Shown here piece by piece: positions 1 to 5,265 of a DNA stretch of 6,937 nucleotides. The DNA comes from an uncultured Pseudanabaenaceae cyanobacterium (GTDB lineage: Bacteria > Cyanobacteriota > Cyanobacteriia > PCC-9006 > JAAUQQ01), in contig CALLPZ010000066.1 in assembly GCA_938015405.1 (NCBI GenBank), positions 1 to 6,937 of the forward strand. The letters run 5' to 3'. Made by a program: the position numbers and the translations under genes. The notes under the pieces were generated by a model. The model was not told the DNA's origin, ran no database searches, and saw nothing but the letters and a program-made list of their open reading frames with translations. Positions within the stretch are counted from its first letter, which is position 1. Every line of letters starts with the position of its first letter.

Positions 1-1
1 T

Positions 2-892
2 GTCGCAACCTGGTCTTTGAGAAATGGAGACTTGACTTCAAGCTACTCTCTAAGAGACTCCCATGCACTTTGCCTGGGTGACGATGGGAAGACAGGCATC
101 TCCAATGACTACTATCCCCATCTACTCAACTTAGAGACCCAAGCATTCTGCCCTTTCAACGCAGAGACCTATCCCCAAACAAACCTACCCAACAGCAGCA
201 TTACAGCCTGTCCAGGCCAACCTCATCTGGTAGCGTTTTGGGAACACATTGGCCCCAGAACTGAGATAGAGCTTTGGGATTACGCACAAGCTCAGCAGTG
301 CTTTCGCTATGTCAATACTGAGAGCTACCAAAACGCTAACAGTTTTTTCCCAGACAGCAATAGTCAAGAGCTTTGTTTCTCTCCTGATGGCAGTCTACTC
401 ATCGCCAAGCTATATTTCCAGCCGGAACATAGACCTCCAGAATTAGAATTAGAAACAGCTTGCGATCTTAAAGTATGGGAAACCAATTCCGCAGAGCTTA
501 TCCACAGTACAACCTCTCAATTTAGACCACTACGAGGCTGTTCAAAACATCCAGAGCATGGTTTCCTACTGTACGGAGTGATAGATAATCAGATCACAAT
601 CCAGGGCCTATTCAGTGAAGAATTTCTCTTCAAAAAGCCAGGTCAGACACCATGTGACATGACCCTAGGTGGTCGAATCATCTGTTTTTGTACAGACAAC
701 AATGAGATCGAAGTCTGGGACTGGACGCAAAATCAAAAGCTCACAACCTTGGACGAGCACGATGAGACATTACTGAAGATTGAAGTGAGTCGCGACAGAG
801 AATTCATCATCACTCACAGCAAGAAGGGCAGCATTAAAATCTGGGGTATTCCAGAAGCTAGCCGCGGCGAAGCCTCTCTTCACAAGGGCTAG
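2..892 (+). CDS. WD40-repeat (beta-propeller) protein, 5' end outside window
   Basis: The reading frame is open from the first complete codon at position 2 to a TAG at 890-892, giving 296 visible residues and no convincing start. It begins inside a WD-like strand (VATWSL, nt 2-19). Further WD-type strand ends are IELWDY (266-283), LKVWE (467-481), IEVWD (707-721) and IKIW (833-844). The last two tryptophans are 42 codons apart, the normal blade period. Earlier gaps are 67 to 88 codons, so intervening blades have diverged or carry insertions, for example a Pro/Glu-rich stretch just before LKVWE. FSPDG, a common WD40 turn, lies around nt 379-393. No signal peptide or membrane segment is visible. 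WD40 propellers are usually protein-interaction scaffolds; in cyanobacteria they often form the C-terminal part of large multidomain proteins. Which N-terminal domain this one carries cannot be seen, so no specific function is assigned. The gene is lower in GC than its neighbours in sampled lines. Confidence 0.8.
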   Translation, partial: VATWSLRNGDLTSSYSLRDSHALCLGDDGKTGISNDYYPHLLNLETQAFCPFNAETYPQTNLPNSSITACPGQPHLVAFWEHIGPRTEIELWDYAQAQQCFRYVNTESYQNANSFFPDSNSQELCFSPDGSLLIAKLYFQPEHRPPELELETACDLKVWETNSAELIHSTTSQFRPLRGCSKHPEHGFLLYGVIDNQITIQGLFSEEFLFKKPGQTPCDMTLGGRIICFCTDNNEIEVWDWTQNQKLTTLDEHDETLLKIEVSRDREFIITHSKKGSIKIWGIPEASRGEASLHKG

Positions 893-894
893 CC
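887..894. repeat. 8-bp palindrome holding two overlapping convergent stop codons
   Basis: GGCTAGCC reads the same on both strands. Its central CTAG (889-892) supplies TAG to the + strand WD40 gene (890-892) and TAG to the - strand deacetylase gene (889-891). The two coding regions therefore overlap by four bases and leave no room for a terminator between them. Confidence 0.9.
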
Positions 895-1830
895 AGCGCC
901 AATAATCGCCCCTAATGTCGCAACGACAGCTTGCCCTAAAGCCTCAAAGTCATATCCCCCCTCAAGTCCAAACAAAATACGCTGCGTCAGCCCCAAACAG
1001 CGCTGCGTAAACACCGCATAATCCATCGGCTGTAACGCCATCCCCGCAAGCTGATCCGCTTGGGTCGCATCATAGCCCGCACTCACAATCAGCAGCTCCG
1101 GCTTAAACTCCCGCAAGAACGGCATCACATGGTCATCAAAAACCGGTAGATATTGCTCCATGTTGCTCCCCGCAGCCATGGGCAAGTTCAAGACATTGCC
1201 ATGGTCACCTCGCTCCTCTGCCCTGCCCGTACCGGGGTAGAAATGCTCCTGATGCATGGAGCAGTAGGCAATCGCAGGATTCTTCTCCACAATATCCTGG
1301 GTACCATTGCCGTGGTGCACATCCCAATCCAAGATAGCCACCCGTTCGATACCAGGCTGCTCTAAGGCATAGTGAGCCGCGATCGCCGCATTAGAGAATA
1401 AACAGAACCCCATACCTCCGCGACTCGTAGCATGGTGGCCCGGCGGTCGTGCCAAGACAAAACTTGCATTTCCCCGTTCTAAAACGATGTCTACCCCATC
1501 TAGCCAAGCACTCAACGCAAGTAGCGCCACATCGTAGCTACGGGCTGAAACTACCGTATCTGCGTCGATCTGACCGCCTCCCCGCTCAGAAATCGCCCTC
1601 ACAGCCTCCACATAGTCAGGACGCTGGAATTGACTCACACGCACCTCCAGGCCTTCCCTCAAAGTCGGCGTAACCCAGTCCAGTTGGTCATTCCAAGGTG
1701 CAGTACTAAGAGCATTCACAATTGCAGTCAAGCGTCCAGCCCGCTCTGGGTGCAAAGGCCCCGTGTCATGCTCCAAGAATTCATCGGAATAGAGCAGTGG
1801 GATAGTAACCCCTTTAACAGTGAAAACCAT
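889..1830 (-). CDS. Histone deacetylase-family amidohydrolase (HDAC / acetylpolyamine deacetylase superfamily)
   Basis: Complete 313-residue zinc hydrolase of the arginase/deacetylase fold, expected to be cytoplasmic. The family removes acetyl groups from lysine side chains or acetylated polyamines. Visible motifs are HDTGPLHPERAGRL (21-34), RPPGHHA (128-134, catalytic His pair H132/H133), GFCLFSNAA (141-149), LDWDVHHGNGTQ (167-178), SAGYDA (250-255) and LEGGYD (289-294). By family alignment the zinc ligands are D170, H172 and D259, and Y293 is the transition-state tyrosine, so the catalytic set is intact and the enzyme should be active. About 310 residues is the usual size of single-domain bacterial members. 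The ATG at 1828-1830 is supported by an AGGA ribosome-binding site seven bases upstream. The gene converges on the WD40 gene with overlapping stops and diverges from gyrA. The substrate cannot be read from sequence; bacteria with this family lack eukaryotic histones, so acetylated proteins, polyamines or other small acyl-amides are all possible. Confidence 0.93.
   Translation of the reverse strand: MVFTVKGVTIPLLYSDEFLEHDTGPLHPERAGRLTAIVNALSTAPWNDQLDWVTPTLREGLEVRVSQFQRPDYVEAVRAISERGGGQIDADTVVSARSYDVALLALSAWLDGVDIVLERGNASFVLARPPGHHATSRGGMGFCLFSNAAIAAHYALEQPGIERVAILDWDVHHGNGTQDIVEKNPAIAYCSMHQEHFYPGTGRAEERGDHGNVLNLPMAAGSNMEQYLPVFDDHVMPFLREFKPELLIVSAGYDATQADQLAGMALQPMDYAVFTQRCLGLTQRILFGLEGGYDFEALGQAVVATLGAIIGAG
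1379..1386. repeat. HIP1 palindrome GCGATCGC
   Basis: Exact 8-bp match to the highly iterated palindrome of many cyanobacterial genomes. About 0.1 copies would be expected by chance in a window this long at even base composition, and five are present. This copy lies inside the deacetylase gene. Confidence 0.9.
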
Positions 1831-1837
1831 CGCGAAT

Positions 1838-1841
1838 TCCT
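1838..1841 (-). promoter_or_regulatory. Ribosome-binding site of the deacetylase gene
   Basis: Read on the - strand, AGGA is followed by seven bases and then the ATG ending at 1830. This spacing is near ideal for Shine-Dalgarno pairing and fixes the start codon. Confidence 0.7.
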
Positions 1842-1851
1842 AGTGAAAACT

Positions 1852-1880
1852 AGAGGCAGTTCTACGAGCATTCTGCCTCT
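1852..1880 (-). repeat. Inverted repeat / hairpin in the deacetylase leader
   Basis: AGAGGCAG (1852-1859) and CTGCCTCT (1873-1880) form a perfect 8-bp stem around a 13-base loop. The element ends 21 bases upstream of the deacetylase start and just outside its ribosome-binding site. There is no T-run at either end, so it does not look like an intrinsic terminator. It could be a repressor operator or a leader RNA structure; the sequence does not decide between them. Confidence 0.6.
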
Positions 1881-1913
1881 GTTTCGAAAGAGAGCGCAAT
1901 CACCTGTTTCGAA
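1879..1913. repeat. 10-bp direct repeat CTGTTTCGAA, two copies 25 bp apart
   Basis: Exact copies lie at 1879-1888 and 1904-1913. Each contains the palindromic core TTCGAA. The first overlaps the right arm of the leader hairpin by two bases, and the second overlaps the candidate -10 box of the deacetylase by one base. Paired sites at such spacing upstream of a gene can be transcription-factor sites; no known cyanobacterial regulator motif is recognised. Confidence 0.5.
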
Positions 1914-1918
1914 TTATG
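1913..1918 (-). promoter_or_regulatory. Candidate -10 box for the deacetylase gene
   Basis: On the - strand this reads CATAAT, five of six matches to TATAAT. The hexamer 17 bp upstream (TTCGGT) matches the -35 consensus poorly, so this would be a weak or activator-dependent promoter. It lies 82 bases upstream of the start codon, which would give a leader containing the hairpin. Confidence 0.3.
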
Positions 1919-2041
1919 TTCAAAGCTCAGTTCTAACCGAAAAGCAGGACATTTTCCACCTGTGCTCCCGGCCTCTCGCAGAAACGCGAAACCCTTTTCC
2001 AGAATCCTTACCACCAAAGGTTTTCAGGCCCACCAGAACAA

Positions 2042-2070
2042 GCCACAAAAGCCCATTTTCATGGTAGAAT
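2042..2070 (+). promoter_or_regulatory. Candidate distal gyrA promoter
   Basis: TAGAAT (2065-2070) matches the -10 consensus at five of six positions. GCCACA (2042-2047) lies 17 bp upstream and is a poor -35 match (three of six). It is placed 96 bases upstream of the gyrA ATG. This is a pattern call only. Confidence 0.3.
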
Positions 2071-2114
2071 TGAGCCACCCCAAAACACTTCTTCACGGGC
2101 AACCTCCACCGGTA

Positions 2115-2143
2115 GCCACAGTGTTTTTTGCGCGGGTTATTTT
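2115..2143 (+). promoter_or_regulatory. Candidate proximal gyrA promoter
   Basis: TATTTT (2138-2143), four of six to the -10 consensus, has the same GCCACA hexamer (2115-2120) exactly 17 bp upstream as the distal candidate. Transcription would start about 15-20 bases before the gyrA ATG. Both hexamers are weak and the pairing may be coincidence. Confidence 0.22.
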
Positions 2144-2166
2144 ACAGTTCTGGAGCCAGACGAAAT

Positions 2167-4887
2167 ATGAGTTCATCTGAGGAGCGGATTATCCTAACGG
2201 ATTTGCGCAACGAGATGTCCCGCTCCTATTTGGAGTACGCCATGAGCGTCATCGTGGGGCGTGCTCTACCAGATGCTCGCGACGGCCTCAAACCGGTGCA
2301 TCGCCGCATTCTCTACGCAATGTATGAACTGGGCCTCACTCCAGATCGGCCCTTCCGTAAATCAGCCCGTGTGGTGGGCGACGTACTCGGTAAGTACCAC
2401 CCCCACGGCGATACCTCGATCTACGATGCCCTCGTACGCATGGCCCAGGACTTCTCCATGCGGGCCCCTCTGATCAATGGTCATGGCAACTTTGGCTCCG
2501 TTGACAACGATCCTCCGGCAGCCATGCGTTACACGGAGGCACGCCTCCAAGCATTAACCACCGACTCTCTGTTGCAAGACATTGAGTCAGAAACCGTCGA
2601 TTTCTCGGACAACTTCGATGGCTCTCAGCAAGAGCCAACGGTTCTTCCCTCCCGTCTGCCCCAGCTGTTACTCAACGGCTCCTCGGGTATTGCGGTTGGC
2701 ATGGCAACCAATATTCCACCCCACAACTTGGGTGAGCTCGTCGATGGCACCGTTGCCCTGATTGCCAATCCAGAGCTGACCGACGAAGACTTGATGGAAT
2801 ACGTCAAGGGGCCAGACTTCCCAACCGGCGCTCAAATTCTGGGAAGCGGAGGCATTCGCGAGGTTTACACCACTGGCCGAGGCTCCGTCACCATGAGGGG
2901 TGTGGCCGCCATCGACACCTTGGAATATACGGGTCGTCCCGATCGCGATGCCATCATCATCACGGAACTGCCTTACCAGACCAATAAGGCAGCGCTAATC
3001 GAACGCATCGCTGACATGGTCAACGATAAGAAGCTGGAAGGCATTTCTGATATTCGCGATGAGAGCGATCGCGATGGCATGCGTATCGTCATCGAACTCA
3101 AACGCGACTCCTATCCCCAGGTCGTTCTCAACAACCTCTACAAACAGACCCCGCTCCAATGCAACTTCAGTGCCAACATGTTGGCCTTGGTCGATGGAGA
3201 GCCTCAAACCCTGACACTCAAGGGATTCCTGGATGTCTTCATCAAGTTCCGCATTGAAACCATCGAGCGTCGCACTCGCTACGAATTGCGCAAAGCGGAA
3301 GAGCGCGACCACATCCTCCAGGGCTTGCTCATTGCCCAGGCCAACCTAGATGAAATCATTCGACTCATTCGTGCCGCCGCCGACGCTCCCACCGCAAAGA
3401 TATCTCTGGTTGATGATTACGGTCTCTCAACTGTCCAAGCTGACGCCATTTTGCAAATGCAACTGCGTCGCCTCACAGCCCTAGAAGCTGACAAAATCCA
3501 GAAAGAACATGAGGAACTGGAAGCGCGAATCACAGATTTAAATGACATTTTGGCTCGCAAAGAGCGCGTCTTTGAAATCATCACCAATGAGCTGACCCAG
3601 CTCAAGACTCGCTTTGCCACGGATCGTAAATCCATTATCCTTAAGCACAGCGGCTCCCTCGACTCCATTGACCTGATTGCCAACGATCGTGCCCTTATCC
3701 TTATTACCGATCAGGGCTACATCAAGCGTATGCCCGTGGACACCTTCGATGTCCAAAGCCGTGCAACACGGGGCAAGGCCGGAGCAAAGATTAAGGACGA
3801 TGACCAGATCAAGCAGTTTATGACCTGCTGTGATCACGACTATATTTTGTTCTTTAGCGATCGCGGCGTCGTCTACAGCATTCGTGCTTTCCAAATCCCC
3901 ATGGGGTCACGCAACGCCAGGGGTATCCCCATCGTGCAAATGCTTCCCATCCCCCGGGAAGAGGAAATCACCTCCATCCTCTCGGTTTCAGAATTTACCG
4001 ACGATGAATATCTAGTCATGCTCACCAAGGGTGGCTACGTCAAAAAGACAGCCCTCTCAGCCTTTGGAAACATCCGTTCCAATGGCCTGATCGCCATTTC
4101 TCTCATGGAAGGTGACCAGCTGCGTTGGGTTCGCCCGGCCCGCGAGGAAGACAGCATCCTCATCGGCTCCCGCAATGCCATGACCATTCACTTCCGCGCC
4201 GATCACAATGAGCTGCGTCCCCTCGGCCGCTCCACGCGAGGGGTTCGAGCCATGTCTCTGCGAGATGGCGACGAGCTGATTTCCATGGATATTCTCTCCA
4301 GCCAGGTGGTCGAAGCCATCCAAGCCGCTGCCGAAGCCGGTGAAGACGAGGGTGAAGATGAAGATGCAACTGTCCAAAGCCAAGAAGGGCCTTGGGTTTT
4401 AGTCGTCACCGCCAATGGATTAGGCAAACGAGTTCCCGTCAGCCAGTTCCGCCTACAAAAGCGGGCAGGCATGGGTCTGCGGGCAATCAAGTTCCGCACT
4501 AGCAAGGCCAAAGGCAAGAAGAAAAAGCCCGAGGACAAGCTGGTCACCCTCCTCGTCGTGGGTGAAAACGAGGAGCTGATGATGGTCACCACCCGAGGAA
4601 TTATCATTCGCCAAGCCGCTGATGCTATCACCCAACAATCCCGTGCTGCCACAGGCGTCATGGTTCAGCGTTTGGACAATGACGACTCTCTAGCCGCCGT
4701 AGCTGTCGTGCCCATTCCCGAAGATGGTGACGAGGAAGATGGAGACGAAGAAGGCAGCAATAGCGAAGCAACTGAGGTGGACGCTGAGGAGAACAGTGAG
4801 GCAATTGATGTCGTTGCCTCTGCAGTCGAGGCAGGAGACTCCACTGCAGAGGAGGGAGCAGATGATTCCACAGCAGAAGAGGGTTAA
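2167..4887 (+). CDS. gyrA: DNA gyrase subunit A
   Basis: Complete 906-residue subunit of the A2B2 type II topoisomerase that introduces negative supercoils using ATP bound by GyrB. The ATG at 2167 gives the typical N-terminus (LRNEMSRSYLEYAMSVIVGRALPDARDG) and makes numbering coincide with E. coli: catalytic tyrosine Y122 in AAMRYTEARL with R121 beside it, and the quinolone-determining stretch HPHGDTSIYD at 78-87, with T83 and D87. The breakage-reunion domain fills about residues 1-500; the C-terminal DNA-wrapping pinwheel follows. Its GyrA box is at 530-536 (QSRATRG), keeping Q, R, R and G of the Q(R/K)RGG(R/K)G consensus. This box separates it from ParC, though with the central GG changed. 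Two acidic segments stand out: residues 723-740 between pinwheel blades, and a 55-residue tail (852-906) with 24 Asp/Glu and no Lys/Arg. No strong ribosome-binding site precedes the start. A terminator follows 46 bases after the stop, so it is probably transcribed alone. Confidence 0.96.
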   Translation: MSSSEERIILTDLRNEMSRSYLEYAMSVIVGRALPDARDGLKPVHRRILYAMYELGLTPDRPFRKSARVVGDVLGKYHPHGDTSIYDALVRMAQDFSMRAPLINGHGNFGSVDNDPPAAMRYTEARLQALTTDSLLQDIESETVDFSDNFDGSQQEPTVLPSRLPQLLLNGSSGIAVGMATNIPPHNLGELVDGTVALIANPELTDEDLMEYVKGPDFPTGAQILGSGGIREVYTTGRGSVTMRGVAAIDTLEYTGRPDRDAIIITELPYQTNKAALIERIADMVNDKKLEGISDIRDESDRDGMRIVIELKRDSYPQVVLNNLYKQTPLQCNFSANMLALVDGEPQTLTLKGFLDVFIKFRIETIERRTRYELRKAEERDHILQGLLIAQANLDEIIRLIRAAADAPTAKISLVDDYGLSTVQADAILQMQLRRLTALEADKIQKEHEELEARITDLNDILARKERVFEIITNELTQLKTRFATDRKSIILKHSGSLDSIDLIANDRALILITDQGYIKRMPVDTFDVQSRATRGKAGAKIKDDDQIKQFMTCCDHDYILFFSDRGVVYSIRAFQIPMGSRNARGIPIVQMLPIPREEEITSILSVSEFTDDEYLVMLTKGGYVKKTALSAFGNIRSNGLIAISLMEGDQLRWVRPAREEDSILIGSRNAMTIHFRADHNELRPLGRSTRGVRAMSLRDGDELISMDILSSQVVEAIQAAAEAGEDEGEDEDATVQSQEGPWVLVVTANGLGKRVPVSQFRLQKRAGMGLRAIKFRTSKAKGKKKKPEDKLVTLLVVGENEELMMVTTRGIIIRQAADAITQQSRAATGVMVQRLDNDDSLAAVAVVPIPEDGDEEDGDEEGSNSEATEVDAEENSEAIDVVASAVEAGDSTAEEGADDSTAEEG
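3065..3072. repeat. HIP1 palindrome GCGATCGC
   Basis: Exact match within the gyrA coding region, in the N-terminal domain. Confidence 0.9.
3857..3864. repeat. HIP1 palindrome GCGATCGC
   Basis: Exact match within gyrA, in the DNA-wrapping domain (codons for the SDRG segment). Confidence 0.9.
4339..4362 (+). repeat. 12-bp tandem repeat coding GEDE-GEDE in gyrA
   Basis: Two adjacent 12-base units (4339-4350 and 4351-4362) match at 10 of 12 bases and encode GEDE twice (residues 725-732). They form the core of the acidic insert in the C-terminal domain. The differences are at third codon positions, which suggests an old slippage duplication kept for its acidity. Confidence 0.75.
4831..4884 (+). 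repeat. 27-bp tandem repeat forming the last 18 codons of gyrA
   Basis: Units at 4831-4857 and 4858-4884 encode AGDSTAEEG and ADDSTAEEG, the second ending directly at the TAA stop. They differ at six of 27 bases but at only one of nine residues. This fits an in-frame duplication followed by mainly synonymous change. Confidence 0.8.
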
Positions 4888-4895
4888 TTCCCCAA

Positions 4896-4903
4896 GCGAT
4901 CGC
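4896..4903. repeat. HIP1 palindrome GCGATCGC
   Basis: Exact match in the gyrA 3' untranslated region, nine bases after the stop. It is the only copy outside coding sequence in this window. Confidence 0.9.
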
Positions 4904-4919
4904 CTGGCTTAGCTTCGGA

Positions 4920-4931
4920 AAACGTACGTTT
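4920..4931. repeat. 12-bp perfect palindrome upstream of the gyrA terminator
   Basis: AAACGTACGTTT is fully self-complementary and ends two bases before the terminator stem. It could be a protein-binding dyad or chance; a hairpin from it would have no proper loop. Confidence 0.5.
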
Positions 4932-4933
4932 AT

Positions 4934-4970
4934 AGCCCCATGTTTCTATTGCTGGAACATGGGGCTTTTT
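4934..4970 (+). terminator. Rho-independent terminator of gyrA
   Basis: AGCCCCATGTT (4934-4944) pairs with AACATGGGGCT (4956-4966), an 11-bp stem with an 11-base loop, and runs directly into five T residues (4966-4970). The GC-rich base of the stem and the T-run make this a strong intrinsic terminator on +. Confidence 0.9.
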
Positions 4971-5018
4971 AGAGCTCCTAATTGGAAAACCAATCGTTTA
5001 TGAGAAATTTTCCTTACT

Positions 5019-5048
5019 TTGAAATAACAACCACTGAGATTTTCTTAT
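5019..5048 (+). promoter_or_regulatory. Candidate miaB promoter
   Basis: TTGAAA (5019-5024) matches the -35 consensus at five of six positions. TCTTAT (5043-5048), 18 bp downstream, matches -10 at four of six. It would yield a leader of about 210 bases before the miaB ATG. No better pair was seen closer to the gene. Confidence 0.3.
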
Positions 5049-5265
5049 CCTCAATTCCAGCGCAAATCATGACTCTTCGAGGACGTTCAAGCCTGACGAC
5101 TCACTAAAGATTCCAAACCGTTTCCAAGCTCAGCAATCTCAACACAAAAAGACAACATCAAGGAGTTGAAGGCACTGCCCAATCAGCGGTACCCTAAAAC
5201 ATTGAACTACCTTGCCTTTGGGCCTCTGACTGGGCTCTAGCAAGGAATCGCTGCAACCTTTGACC

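Larger units (their letters stand above)
1831..2166. other. Divergent intergenic region between deacetylase gene and gyrA
   Basis: These 336 bp lie between two outward-facing start codons and must hold both promoters. I find no supported gene here; + strand reading frames crossing the left part mirror the deacetylase gene and lack conserved motifs. The left third contains the ribosome-binding site, hairpin and direct repeats of the deacetylase. The right third contains AT-rich hexamers proposed below as gyrA promoters. The middle, about 1930-2035, shows nothing I can name. Confidence 0.7.
4888..5265. other. Intergenic region between gyrA and miaB
   Basis: The first 83 bases hold a HIP1 site, a 12-bp palindrome and the gyrA terminator. 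From 4971 to 5265 I find no supported gene. A 24-codon frame ending in TAG at 5238-5240 begins with TTG touching an AAGGAG, which leaves no usable spacing. A short ATTGG/CCAAT dyad lies at 4981-4994. One promoter-like pair is listed separately. The length leaves room for a long miaB leader or a small RNA, but nothing in the sequence proves either. Confidence 0.6.

Noticed and set aside
17..19. TTG at 17 as the true start of the WD40 gene
   Set aside because: The frame is open to the window edge and the residues before the TTG already form a WD-like strand, so the gene starts upstream.
1630..2067. 145-codon frame on + crossing the deacetylase 5' end and the intergenic region
   Set aside because: The first half is antisense to the deacetylase gene, no domain is visible, and a real gene here would cover the deacetylase leader elements.
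2128..2166. TTG at 2128 as an earlier gyrA start, adding 13 residues
   Set aside because: The added residues do not resemble GyrA N-termini, while the ATG at 2167 places Y122 and D87 at their E. coli numbers.
4203..4661. 152-codon frame antisense to gyrA
   Set aside because: Serine- and arginine-rich low-complexity translation opposite a highly conserved gene, with no recognisable domain; typical mirror frame of a GC-rich gene.
4981..4994. ATTGG-AAAA-CCAAT short hairpin
   Set aside because: A five-base AT-rich stem is too weak and too common to support a call.
5166..5240. Possible 24-codon peptide after an AAGGAG
   Set aside because: The only start is a TTG directly touching the AAGGAG, leaving no spacing for initiation, and the peptide has no recognisable feature.
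5260..5265. TTG at 5260 as the miaB start
   Set aside because: It adds only two residues and is a weaker start codon than the ATG at 5266; neither has a good ribosome-binding site, so it remains a minor alternative.
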